Assembly (NCBI GenBank): GCA_922989275.2 | Contig: OV277870.1 | Span: 36,204,356-36,268,355 of the forward strand | Direction of reading: 5' to 3' | Source: Gari tellinella | Taxonomy: Eukaryota; Mollusca; Bivalvia; Cardiida; Psammobiidae | Length of the DNA stretch: 64,000 nt | Part shown: positions 52,701-62,002 of the stretch, in pieces | Position numbering within the stretch: position 1 is the stretch's first letter | Layout: each line of letters begins with the position of its first letter | Translations under genes and position numbers: made by a program | Notes under the pieces: model-generated | Database searches by the model: none | What the model saw: only the letters and a program-made list of their open reading frames with translations | What the model was told of the DNA's origin: nothing

Positions 52701-55700
52701 AGCATTTCTATTAAACACCAAACTTCGTAGGTAAACGAAAAAATACGTTTTTCTCTCATTTTCAAAACCTCACTAAACTAACAATTTATAAGCTATCGCC
52801 TCAAATTTTGTACTACGCGTAAGATTATTGTCTAATAAAACATCTGTATTAAAATTTATAACGAAAAGATGACATTAAAAGCATTTCTATTAACACCTAA
52901 CTTTCGGAAAAACGTTGTTTTCTAGCCGCCAGCGAGCGCCGCTGATTGACCGATTTTGGACGACACGATAAATCGCGAGCCGGCCGGATACTTCTCCAGG
53001 GTATAATTCCTCCATGATATAGGGTAGCACCTGTGGTTGGAATAAAAATTGTATTTTATGGACCTTGGAAATGACGCATTTTATATAAGTTATATAGGAG
53101 AGCCGTTTTGGTGTACCATGCCCTCCATATGATAGATTTAAAGTGACTCTAAAAACAGTTATCTGAACTGAAGAATTTATCCCCTCCATAGCAACAAACG
53201 TTGACAACCAATCAGAAGGCCCGAGAATATGAGAAACATTTGACTGATTCAGATCATGCAGGGAGGTGTATTCAAACGTAGAAATGACCTAGATATTTTT
53301 TTTTTTATCATTATTTTTATGGATGTTATACTTTATTCGGAGTTTCAACTGTTTTTTAAGCCACAAAGAAGAATTCTTAAAAGCAATGTATGTGCTTTAT
53401 ATATATTCTAAGGCTTAGCCATACGAGAATAGGAGACAACAGTATACTACCAATTTTCAAGTCTTTGGTTTGACCTGGCCAGGGATTGAACCCGCAACCT
53501 CCCTCACTGCAAGCGGACGCTCTACCACTGAGCTATACAGGCGGTCTGCATAGATTAATTACAAATTTGGTGGCAGCGGTGGGATATGGGATGACATCAC
53601 CATCATCCCCGGATCCATGTCGCATTGTTTCTGCCCTTATGACTGCCATGTGAGCAGGCTGACTTTGGGGCGAAGTCAAGAGAAAAGGGGGAGAAATGTG
53701 ACGGAAATGGACGGTATATAAACACTTCTACAGTCTGACTGTGGAAGCCGGCTTTTATAGCCAGATTGTCTAAGCGTTTGTCTCGGTTGCGAAGTTAAGC
53801 AACGTTCTGCGCGGTCAGTACCTGGATGGGTGACCGGCAGGGATTACCGTCGGCCCAGTACACGTTACATATATATGTCGCATTTAACTTTTTTCCCCCC
53901 CGTCAGGTTTTCAGTATTGAAAACTTCAAGTGGCCTCGTGATATTTAAAACTTATTTCCAGTTATTTCAATCATTGTGAATGCTATTTCTTGTGGTTTGA
54001 TCCCGATCTCGCTGTAAATAAAGGGTGTTTAAGTGCGAAAAAAATTATGCTTATTGTTGGTTTGGAAGCCATTAAGTCATGCATATTAATGAGATCCCTG
54101 ACGGCATCACCCCCTTTCGGCGTTTGGCGTTGCTAGATAAAGCCTTAATATGATTCTACGACATATTGGTAAAACATTAGTTTAAAGTCGTTTGTAAGCA
54201 AATTTGATTGGTGAGCCTAGGCTCAAACTTGACCAATCAAATGCTTGAGAACACACTCGGACTCGCTATAAACGGATTCTTGCCTCTGAGACATTATTGC
54301 ATAACTCCAGATTCATAAATTTCTAACCTCCTTGTATCAACCAATTTTCTCTTTTAGAAATACAAAAGAAACAACTTTATGCATTCTGTCTATTGATCAT
54401 GTCAAAATGTTGACCTTGACCTGCTTTTAAGTTTGAAAATTTGCTCTCAACTACTTTACCCTTTGACCTACAGCTTTCATATTTGCAGCACAAATGCCTA
54501 TAGACTAGGCCTTTCAGTCCATGTGAAAACTTTGCATCCTGTGACCTTGACCTCATCTCTGCTTTTAAGTTTCAATATGCTGGCAGAGAGCTTTGTTGAC
54601 TTGACTTGGATTTTGTCAAGAACAACACTTGAAGCAAACTTGATGAACAACTCTTCATCAAGTTTGCTTCAAGTGTTGTTCTTGACAAAATCCAAGTCAA
54701 GTGCAAATATTGGTCAGAACTCAAAAGTGACCAGGGTCCAAGGTTATAAAGCTTTTGAGTTGAATCTGAGTTTGTTCTCAAGCATTTGATTGGTCAGATT
54801 TGAGCCTAGGCTCAAATCTGACCAATCAAATGCTTGAGAACCTCTTGAGACTCAACTTGAAAGCTGTATAACCTTGGAGCCCTGCCTCTGTCAGTGCTGG
54901 TAGCTCTCTAGGATGATCGGAGGACAGTGGTCTATTGGCAATGCGTTAGACGGGCCAGACCAAGTCCTTCAGATGAGACTTTTAATGAAGGTCACTTGTG
55001 TCAGTGCTTTACATTGGGCATGTTTAATATAAAATCAGAGGGCTCAGCTCTATCTGAAAAAGAGTAGGGTCTCACCCATGTTCCTTTGTTTCCAATTCCC
55101 TCTCTCTTTGATGTCTAATTAGCCCAAAGGTGGCAGAAATGATCGTAAACAAACCAACATACTCTCTAGGATGACTCACACTGAGCATTCATACTTGACT
55201 CACCCATAATATTTACAAAACTTGATTTATTTAAACTTTGGGTAAATGGTTTCCACATGGATGACTAGGTTGCAGCATTCGGCTCTAAATGACCTTTTTG
55301 TGTCGATGGGCCGTAAAACACCATTCATTCATTCATTCATTCTAGGTTGCAGCATAGATGTGACCATTTAACCATTTACCCCATAGCATGTTTCTAGTTT
55401 TGAAAACAGGTGACCACTTAAAGCAGGTTGAAAGTAAAGCAGAATGCACATTAATGCCCATTCTGCTTTACTTTCAGCATACTTTAAGCTACCATCTGCT
55501 AGAATTGGTAAATATTTTCTTACAATTCATGTTCATGACTGTATAAATTGGAACTAGTTATTTTCTTCAGTGGATGAACAAATTAATGGTGTAAAAGAGC
55601 ATTTTTATGGGGTAGTGGGTTAAATATAATGTGATTCTTTCCACAGAAATATCAAGGAAGAATGAGAAATTGCTATGTTCTTGGCATTAGAAGAAACCTG

Positions 55701-58700
55701 AAGAGTTTGCACTACTCTACAGTGGGACAAGAAATGAAGGATGAAACACTAGATAGGGTAAGACACAGCAGGCATAGGGCTCCAGATAACAGGGAGTAAA
55801 CTGAACTAATCATACACTTTCTCAATCATTTCTAAACCAAATCCTATAGTGTTACTACTCATTAGAATTGTCTCAAAGAGACAATTCTAATGAGTAGTGA
55901 CACCATAGGGTTTAATGCATTACCGGTAATAAAGATTTTTTTTTTTAAATTCTCTCCTTATCTGGAGCCCTGAGTAACAGAAAAACTCTAGAAAAGTACT
56001 TAGAAGACATAGAGGATAATTGTTTTTTTCAGTATAAGATAGAAATTTAATCCATTGAGTGAACATCAGCCGTTATATTTTCACGAGTGGCGAAGCCACG
56101 AGTGAAAATATAACAGTCTGATGTTCACGAAATAGATTAAATTCGATCTTATACTGAAAAAATACAATTATTCTATTTATTTATGCTTTTAAGCCACTTT
56201 TTAAACAAAATTGTTCGACAATTGAGAAAGCAAAAGTAAATGATTTACCCCGTGTTGAGCCCCAACTTTATATCGAACACATTTTCGAAACAGTTTCCCG
56301 TACGATGACGTCACTTATTCATTGATTTGACGTCATCCGAATTACTTCGTTGCTCCCGAGTTTGAATTCGCGTTCTTCCGGTGAGTAGTTCGCGACAAAT
56401 CGGACTGCCGGAATTTAACGATAAGACACGATTGACTACAATTCTTGGGGAGCCCTACGGGGAAAATTCATAATAAAAGCGATTGGTGATAATCCACTGC
56501 AGTGGATTACCAAGTTTTAATCCACTGCTATTTCGTGGTAATCCACCGAAAAGCATAAATAAATTACTTCAACCAAAATTTAACTCATTGAGCCCTAGAG
56601 ACGAGTATACTAGTCATTTACAAACAGAATACACATGTGAAAAGTACACTTGTCTAATGCAAACAGTGTAGACCCTGATCAAAGGACTCCTGTACCTTGA
56701 TCCCTCTAATCAGAGTCTGCATGGTTTTTCATTTTGCAATTTATTGTAAAAATCAACCCTAAATAGTCACAAGTGGACTTAGGCTTAATTGGAAACTGGA
56801 ATTGTCCTTTAAAAGTTTCATGGTTGAATGATGGGACTCAGTCTACGCCCAGGAATTATTGCTTTGAGAGTAGTCACAACATAGGCTTTGGTATAGGCAT
56901 AAAGGATGTTGGAAATAATTGTTTTTCTTGCTTTTGTCTAGAAGCTTAAATTGGACAATCAGTATTGTGACGAAATGACCATTTACAGAGCTCCAGATAA
57001 GAGGGAGTTAACCGCACAAATCCAACATTTTCTCCCTTATTTATCACCAAATCCTATGGTGTTACTACACATGAGAATCATCTCTTTGAGACGATTCTAA
57101 CAAGTAGTGACACCATAGGGTTTAAAGCAGAAATAAATTTTTATATTTTTAGCTCACCTGAGCTAGCTAAGGGTGAGCTTTTGCAATCCTTGAATGTCCG
57201 TCGTCCGTCGTGCGGCGTCAACAATTTTAGTGTTTACACTCTAGAGGCCACAAAATTTATCCAATCTTTCTCAAACTTGCTCAAATGGTATATTGCCATA
57301 AGAGTTCAGATGAGTTAGATTATGGGTGAAATCGGACAAATAGGTCATGAGTTATCTACCTTTGAATTGCTGAAAATGCCATATTTAACAGTGTTTTAAC
57401 TTTACACTTTAGAGGCCACAATATTTATCCAATCTTTCTAAAACTTTCCCAGATTGTATATGACCATAAGAGTTCAGATGAGTTAGATTTTGGTTGAAAT
57501 CGGACAAATAGCTCATGAGTTATCTACCTTTGAACTGCTGAAAATGACATATTTAACCGTGTTTACACTCTAGAGGCTACAATTTTTATCTAATCTTCAT
57601 CATACTTGCTCAGATTGTATATGACTATATGAGTTTGATTATGGTTGAAATCAGACTAATAGGTCGAAAGTTATCTACCTTTGAATTGCTGAAAATGCCA
57701 TATTTAAGGGTGTTTACACTATAGAGGCCACAAATTTTATCCAATCTTTCTAAAACTTACTCAGATTGTATATTACCATTAGACTTCAAATGAGTTCAAT
57801 TATGGTTGTAATCGCATCAATAGGTCAAGAGATATCAACCTTTGAATTGCTGAAAATGATATATTTAACAGTGTTTACGCTCTAGAGGCCACAATATTTA
57901 TCCAAGCTCTCTCAAACTTGCCTAGATTGTATATGACCATAAGAGTTCGAAAAAGGGTGATCGTGGGTGAAATCGGACAAATAGATCAAGAGTTATCTAC
58001 CTTTGAATTGCTGAAAATGCCATATTTTACAGCGTTTACACTATTGCAACTACAGTTTTCAATGGATTTGATTATACTTGTACACAAAGGATGTAGCTAT
58101 ATATTCTCAAAGGAGTGCACTTATTGTTGAAATGTAATCATTGTGGCAATAGTTACCTGCCCTTGATATACTTAAATGCTAGAAAAAGGCTTCATTTCAG
58201 TATTGTTTAGGCTCTAGTTATCTGCTTTTGATGTACTCTACTATACTAGAGTAGGTCGACAAACTTGAATGGATTTAGAATAAAATGGGTGAAATTCAAA
58301 GGTAAAGCTATCAGGCTTCATTACAAATGGTGAGCGATATCAGGGCCTTCAGGTCCTCTTGTTTTAAATACTCCCCTTATCTGAAGCCCTGCATCACGAA
58401 TGAAGAACTCGGTTCTTCATTCGTGCCTGCATTTATAAGGCTATGTACCATGTGTAGAAAAAATAGTTGCTGTGAGGTTCAGGGTTTACACTACTGTTTA
58501 CCTACTTTCATCATTGATTGCAGCTACAGCGCTCCCTCTCTATAACGACACCCCATGGGAGACAAAAATTGTATGCGTTGACTTGTTCAGAGGGAGTCGT
58601 TATAGAGAGGGAAAATATTTTACATTTGCAGCAGCTTGAATCCAGATCAGACGCTGCGTTACGCGGTGTCTGTTCTGAATTCAAGCTGTTAACTGTCTGT

Positions 58701-61700
58701 CACTCGTCAGTACATTTATTACTTATTAGATATCAAAATCTCCATTTATATGTAACTTTCAGAAGAACAGCAGACGGCAATTTGGAGCAAATGATATTAC
58801 AGCAGTAAAAGTGTTAGACATAATTGTCCTGTTTAGGGAACTGCGATAAGGGTCGTTGTAAGGAGGGAGTCATTGTTGGGAGGGTCATTAGGGAGGGAAT
58901 ACTGTACTAACCAGCAGAGGATATAACAAGTTTTTTCCAGGTTTAAATGTCAGATATGGTGGTTACTGGTACATTCATTAATTCATTCACCCCTGAAACT
59001 TTTAATGATCTGATCTGAATATATACAGTTTGCATAGGACAAGTGTACTCTTAACAGATCCACTGTTTGTAAATGATAGTTATACTTGTCACTTATAGGG
59101 CTGAATGTGTTAAATGTGAAATGTAAGATAACAGTATTGATATTATAAGTGTATGTCTTACAGCAGAGAAGACGTTTTCATGTCCAGTAAATGCGTTTAT
59201 TAACCCATTACCCCATAGCCTGATTCAGTTTTGAAAAAAGGTGACCACTTAAAGCAGGTTGAAAGTAAAGCAGAATGTGCCTTAAGGCACATTCTGCTTT
59301 TCTTTCAGCCTGCTTTAAGCTACCATCTGCTAGAATATAGAAAATATTTCTTATCATACATATTTATAACTATATGAATTTTAACTATTTTCTTAAGTGG
59401 AGGAATAAATTACAGGCGTTGAAAGGCGTATTTATTGGGTTCTGGGTTAAAGGTAAAAACCTTTGTCCACTGGAATGGTTCTGAGCAGGTCTGCAAATGA
59501 CGAGAATAGTTGATCGCTCTCCGTAGAGTTCCGACATTGACTGACATTGGCCCAATCTCATTAGGGGTCCTCAACCTTAACTATCGCATGTAAAAAGAAC
59601 CCCATTTGTTTTACAGCTTTATGAGACCAGAATATCAGCTGCCTGTATGGAACACAGTATGGATAAGAAGTACTTCCTAACATCTCTGGCCGAGGTAATC
59701 ACTTAGTATATAGGTTAGTGTCTATTAGGCGATTTTAACAATTTTTTAAATTAAAAGTCAAGCGAGGGGCACCCGAGCGACTTTTAATCTTTTGTTAAAA
59801 TAGACTAATAGACACTAACCAATTTAGTGGTTGAAATTATTTTTTTTGTACCGACAAAGAGTTATACCGTCAAGCTTCCCGAAACACCCTTTTTAAATAG
59901 TACCGACAAAGAGATGTCAAAGGAAATGGACATTGGCCGCACCTGCGAATCAACCCAAATACGCATACACAGAATTAAATTTTTTAGTCGTTGTTTAGTG
60001 TTTGATAGTACTTACTTACAAAAATTAATCCTCGAATTTATTTTTCAAAAATACTCAACTCTCATTGGTCAAAAAATAATTTCAACCACTAATTTAGTTT
60101 TACATCTCTTTATTCACCCATTACTCCATAGATGTACACCTTTTTTCTCTGTTGATATATTCCTCCACTGAAGAAAATAATTTCACTTGAAAGTTGATAC
60201 AGTCGTGATTATGCACTATGAGAAATACTTTCTATATCCTAGCAGAATGTAGCTTAAAGCAGACTGAACATAAAGCAGAATGTGCCTTAAGGCATATTCT
60301 GCTTTACTTTTAAGTTTTGATATGCCTTAGATTGTCACCTGTCCTCAAAACTAGAAACAGGCTATGTAATAAAGAGTTAAACCTTTCCCTCATAGAAATG
60401 CCTCTTCACTCTTTGCATGCTGGGTAGTTTTTGTTTTCTGCAACAATTGTCATCTGCTACCGTTCTAAAAATAGAATTTTTCAAAACAAGGTCAGTGTCA
60501 AACAGTTTGCTTCTTATGTCGCAATGTGGGGATATTATTTATAGCAAATTTTGATGTTTGGATAATTTCAGTTTGACGTCAACCTAAACAGAGAATCTTT
60601 AGCCAACCTTGCCATCTATGAACCAAGAACTTTCCAGGTAAATTATAAGACCCCTGCATGGCAATTGATGTATCTAGACAAAACATAGGCAATAATCCCA
60701 ACAAAAGAAGACTTGCTTTGTTTGTTAACTCTCTCAACACCATGGACCTGTTCAAAATATACTAATTACATTTGCAAACAGTGTAGACCCATATCAGAGG
60801 GCTCCTATAGGAGCCCTTTGATCTGGGCCTACACGGTTTGCTAATTTAGAGCAGTATTCATTAAACAACCCAGAATTCCAAGTAGACTGGTTCATGTTTT
60901 GGTACCTAAAAAGAGCCACAGGGGAACCTAATAACCCACAACAGTTACTTAGTGTTGAAGGAGTTAATTGCTGGGTGATTTAACCCAAGGTTGAACCTTG
61001 GTGACAGATAGTCATGTCCATTGCAAACTGGATAAACAGCTTTCATGCCTATGCAAACAGTGTAGACCCTGATCAGAGAGTTCCTATAGGACCATTCTGA
61101 TAAGGATCCACACTGTGTTTATCAGTTGTTAATAGTAAGTAAAAGAAAAAATATTTAACTACACTTAGAATTCTGAACGTCAGTTAGTAAAAGCAAATTG
61201 AATTAAAGAGAAAGCTCCAAAATGATCTGTCTGCCTTACTAACATTATCCTGCTTTTCTCCCCTCTCGGACAGAGGTATCCCGAAATCTAGGGGGTGTGA
61301 GATAACCTTATCTGTCTGGACAGACAAGCCGAAAATTGTTTGTTATTGCCGTTGTCATGATGCGTCATGACGTCATAATGCATGCATTAGTGCATTAAAA
61401 TATCCTCCTTGAATGGCTGACTTGTGACTCGATGATCGGGGAGGTAATTGTAAAAGTCGGCAGAATATGTACATAATAGCAGACTTTATAAACCCATACC
61501 TTTACCTTTATGGTGCATACATGGATGCATGGCTATACAAAGTGGAACTATTTTCTTTAGTGGAGGAATATATTAAAGGCATAGAAAGGTGTATTTATGG
61601 AGTACATGATTAACCCTTAGTAATGTTTTGTTTTTCAGAGCCTTGTACAGTTTGTCAAACATCGATCAGAGGAGATTGGCCTTCAGTCCACCAAGCTTGA

Positions 61701-61755
61701 ATCATTACACGGGTTAGATGTTAGAGGTATCCTACAACACGTCAAGAAACCTTGA
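49629..61755 (+). CDS. MRPL20: Mitochondrial large ribosomal subunit protein bL20m (five exons, complete)
   Basis: Gene-level entry. bL20m is the mitochondrial counterpart of bacterial ribosomal protein L20, which binds 23S-type rRNA and helps early large-subunit assembly. Five plus-strand exons (49629-49724, 55647-55757, 59617-59694, 60572-60637, 61639-61755) are all phase 0 with GT/AG borders and give 155 residues, close to the roughly 150 of animal orthologs. Recognisable parts are the MVFLT start, a basic N-terminal segment (FFRRQQFKR), the GRMRNCY segment matching GRKNRCY-type sequences, RISAAC..HSMDKKYF, and LNRESLANLAIYEPRTFQSL near the C-terminus. Intron 1 is 5.9 kb and contains the inverted large TIR element. 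A possible AATAAA lies at 62034-62039, past a MITE. The match covers the full length. Confidence 0.95.
49754..49957 (-). CDS. Unrecognised first-exon candidate, antisense inside MRPL20 intron 1
   Basis: An ATG-started minus-strand frame (MTIMASFLG...) of about 68 codons runs to NWYEMVK and meets a good donor, AAG then GTACGA. An alternative donor, CAG then GTACAG, lies earlier at GQ. Composition is ordinary protein (mixed charge, no low complexity), unlike the repeat-derived frames around it. The 5' end of its transcript would overlap the 5' end of MRPL20 head to head. I recognise no family and found no second exon, so a chance frame is quite possible. Confidence 0.25.
50111..50450 (-). pseudogene. 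LINE reverse transcriptase extreme C-terminus fragment
   Basis: The minus strand encodes FEHKIDQYWKNQEVKFNF, an acidic stretch with DDDD, and a TAA at 50111-50113. This pattern (short helix with D-x-YW-x-NQE-x-KF followed by an acidic tail) is seen at the ends of animal non-LTR reverse transcriptases. Upstream frames are broken. It abuts the 3' end of SINE X at about 50455. Family placement is from memory of the motif only. Confidence 0.5.
50455..50841 (-). mobile_element. SINE X, 3' portion of the interrupted copy
   Basis: Reverse complement of 38437-38817, continuing the copy at 53024-53122 on the other side of element R. Confidence 0.75.
51020..51550 (-). repeat. Tandem array 2 of copy R
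   Basis: Counterpart of the 41.39-41.96 kb array, with units marked by TTTTATGGCGAGTTAAAGAG. A TA dinucleotide run lies at 51471-51494. Confidence 0.75.
52365..52905 (-). repeat. Tandem array 1 of copy R
   Basis: Reverse-complement counterpart of the array in copy L, again three ~180 bp units, flanked by the AGAC-rich counterpart of the TCTG tract (52210-52365). Confidence 0.85.
53024..53122 (-). mobile_element. SINE X, 5' portion of the interrupted copy
   Basis: Reverse complement of 38343-38440. The tRNA-like head is missing (5' truncation) and the copy is cut by large element R. Confidence 0.7.
53473..53544 (-). pseudogene. tRNA-Cys-like pseudogene or SINE head
   Basis: The minus strand contains TATAGCTCAGTGGTAGAGCG (D arm, A box), a GCA anticodon in TTGCAGT, and GGGTTCAATCCC (T loop, B box). 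The anticodon stem has one mismatch and the acceptor stem pairs poorly, so it is not a functional tRNA as it stands. Confidence 0.6.
53747..53854 (+). rRNA. 5S rRNA-like sequence (diverged gene, pseudogene or 5S-derived SINE)
   Basis: The 5S internal control region is clear: GAAGTTAAGCAACG (box A), GGTCAGTACCTGGAT, and GGATGGGTGACCG (box C). The ends can pair (GCCGGC with GTCGGC), giving a helix I, and TATATAA lies about 30 bases upstream (53715-53721). The 5' third is poorly matched to 5S and the length is about 108 rather than 120. No T-run terminator directly follows. Confidence 0.6.
54599..54702. repeat. Perfect 49 bp palindrome
   Basis: Arms 54599-54647 and 54654-54702 are exact complements around a 6 bp loop CAACTC. 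The arm begins ACTTGACTTGG. Confidence 0.95.
54732..54892. mobile_element. Foldback element with perfect 68 bp core palindrome
   Basis: CAGGGTCCAAGGTTATAAAG at the left and CTGTATAACCTTGGAGCCCTG at the right; core 54774-54841 is a perfect palindrome centred on GAGCCTAGGCTC. A partial relative occurs at 54200-54250. CAGGG ends are hAT-like. Confidence 0.85.
54893..55170 (+). mobile_element. SINE S
   Basis: GGTAGCTCTCTAGGATG.. then AGTGGTCTATTGGCAATGCG and the 3' part TTAGCCCAAAGGTGGCAG. Confidence 0.55.
55225..55346 (+). mobile_element. SINE/LINE 3' tail with ATTC repeat
   Basis: GTCGATGGGCCGTAAAACACC followed by CATTCATTCATTCATTCATTC, a typical slippage tail of RT-dependent elements. Confidence 0.6.
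55368..55623 (+). repeat. Family A MITE next to MRPL20 exon 2
   Basis: Ends 23 bp upstream of exon 2; apex GAATGCACATTAATGCCCATTC. Confidence 0.85.
55647..55757 (+). CDS. MRPL20: MRPL20 exon 2
   Basis: Thirty-seven codons after a TTTCCACAG acceptor, KYQGRMRNCYVLGIRRNL to DETLDR, with donor GTAAGA. A hAT-like MITE begins 18 bases past the exon. Confidence 0.94.
55775..55972. repeat. hAT-like MITE family E next to MRPL20 exon 2
   Basis: Starts 18 bp downstream of exon 2; palindrome around CAAAGAGACAATTCTAATGAG intact. Confidence 0.85.
56016..56172. mobile_element. Foldback element
   Basis: AATTGTTTTTTTCAGTATAAG and complement at the far end; the whole sequence is a long imperfect hairpin. 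Confidence 0.75.
56580..56835 (+). repeat. Hairpin MITE family C
   Basis: TTAACTCATTGAGCCCTAG start; hairpin CAGTGTAGACCCTGATCAAAG with decayed apex. Confidence 0.75.
56993..57150. repeat. hAT-like MITE family E, left part
   Basis: Split by minisatellite-core element 4; continues at 58364. Confidence 0.85.
57151..58363 (-). mobile_element. Minisatellite-core element 4 (reverse, nested)
   Basis: Reverse orientation relative of element 3, with several ~160-175 bp units containing ACCTTTGAATTGCTGAAAATG. It splits a hAT-like MITE whose two parts (56993-57150 and 58364-58393) join cleanly, which fixes both element ends. Confidence 0.75.
58364..58393. repeat. hAT-like MITE family E, right end
   Basis: AATACTCCCCTTATCTGAAG and CCCTG close the copy begun at 56993. 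Confidence 0.85.
58527..58914. mobile_element. Tc1/mariner-like MITE
   Basis: TA duplicated (58525-58526, 58915-58916); ends CAGCGCTCCCTC and GGGAGGGAATACTG; contains a CAGACGCTGCGTTACGCGG hairpin and TTGTAAGGAGGGAG repeats. Confidence 0.7.
59200..59450 (+). repeat. Family A MITE
   Basis: Apex GTGCCTTAAGGCAC; TTAA both ends. Confidence 0.85.
59617..59694 (+). CDS. MRPL20: MRPL20 exon 3
   Basis: Twenty-six codons, LYETRISAACMEHSMDKKYF then LTSLAE. It corresponds to the WINRITAA-like helix region of the family. Acceptor TTTTACAG, donor GTAATC. Confidence 0.94.
59713..59820. repeat. Palindrome GGTTAGTGTCTATTAG
   Basis: Long inverted arms ending CTAATAGACACTAACC; centre GCGAGGGGCACCCGAGCG. It lies 18 bp past MRPL20 exon 3. 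Confidence 0.8.
59826..60090. mobile_element. TIR element with AATTT duplication
   Basis: 265 bp, ends AGTGGTTGAAATTATTTTTT and complement, flanked by AATTT (59821-59825, 60091-60095). The plus-strand frame across it is incidental. Confidence 0.75.
60113..60380 (-). repeat. Family A MITE
   Basis: Apex GTGCCTTAAGGCATATTC; distal arm partly lost. Confidence 0.75.
60572..60637 (+). CDS. MRPL20: MRPL20 exon 4
   Basis: Twenty-two codons, FDVNLNRESLANLAIYEPRT then FQ. It contains the conserved LNRK..LADLAIYEP-type block. Acceptor ATTTCAG, donor GTAAAT. Confidence 0.95.
60725..60966 (+). repeat. Hairpin MITE family B, good copy
   Basis: TTAACTCTCTCAACACC to GTGTTGAAGGAGTTAA; apex CTCCTATAGGAG. 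Confidence 0.85.
61045..61135. repeat. Family B/C type hairpin
   Basis: GCAAACAGTGTAGACCCTG, apex GTTCCTATAGGACC, closing GATAAGGATCCACACTG. Confidence 0.65.
61494..61614 (+). repeat. Family A MITE, right half
   Basis: GGAACTATTTTCTTTAGTGG to the terminal GTACATGATTAA; ends 25 bp before MRPL20 exon 5. Confidence 0.65.
61639..61755 (+). CDS. MRPL20: MRPL20 exon 5 and stop
   Basis: SLVQFVKHRSEEIGLQ to ILQHVKKP and TGA at 61753-61755. It follows a TTTTTCAG acceptor. The SL-x3-V/A-x-x-R pattern matches the C-terminal helix of bL20m. Confidence 0.93.
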   Translation, partial: SLVQFVKHRSEEIGLQSTKLESLHGLDVRGILQHVKKP

Positions 61756-61808
61756 GTACAGAACAAACAAAAAGACATTGTTTATTTCAAACCATAGATG
61801 GCATGAAG

Positions 61809-62002
61809 CAGGACTCCAGATAAGAGGGAGTAACTTCCAGTTGTCCAACAATTTCTTGTTCATGTCTGCACTTAATCCTATGGTGTGACAACTCATTAAT
61901 ATCGCCTTTTCAAGGCGATTCTAATGAGTAGTCACGCCATTGGGTTTTGAGCAAGCGTAAAGATTTTAGTTTTTGAAAAACTCCCCTTATCTTGAGCCCT
62001 TG
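61809..62002. repeat. hAT-like MITE family E
   Basis: CAGGACTCCAGATAAGAGG to CCCCTTATCTTGAGCCC; starts 53 bp after the MRPL20 stop, so it lies in or next to the 3' UTR. Confidence 0.8.

Larger units (their letters stand above)
50842..53016 (-). mobile_element. Large TIR element, copy R (inverted relative to L)
   Basis: A 2175 bp element with perfect 26 bp TIRs (50842-50867 and 52991-53016) and a perfect 7 bp duplication ATATAGG (50835-50841, 53017-53023). Each TIR reads CATGGAG, an 11 bp core GAATTATACCC, then TGGAGAAG. Reverse-complemented, its interior matches copy L at roughly 95% next to the ends (CGCGATTTATCGTGTCG, GGCGCTCGCTGGCGG). It lacks about 600 bp present in L around 40.74-41.39 kb. 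It sits inside SINE X, and the uninterrupted SINE at 38.4 kb provides the empty site. It lies in MRPL20 intron 1, antisense to the gene. Confidence 0.88.

Noticed and set aside
38205..53122. One large inverted duplication joining 38-42 kb and 50-53 kb
   Set aside because: Order and junctions differ: the SINE is intact in one place and split by the element in the other, and each element has its own target duplication, so these are separate insertions.
54433..54789. 118-residue frame on plus and a 69-residue frame on minus
   Set aside because: Both are read through the perfect palindrome 54599-54702, which gives the same peptide on both strands.
59827..60171. 114-residue frame
   Set aside because: It runs over a TIR element (59826-60090) and into a family A MITE; no exon borders or homology.
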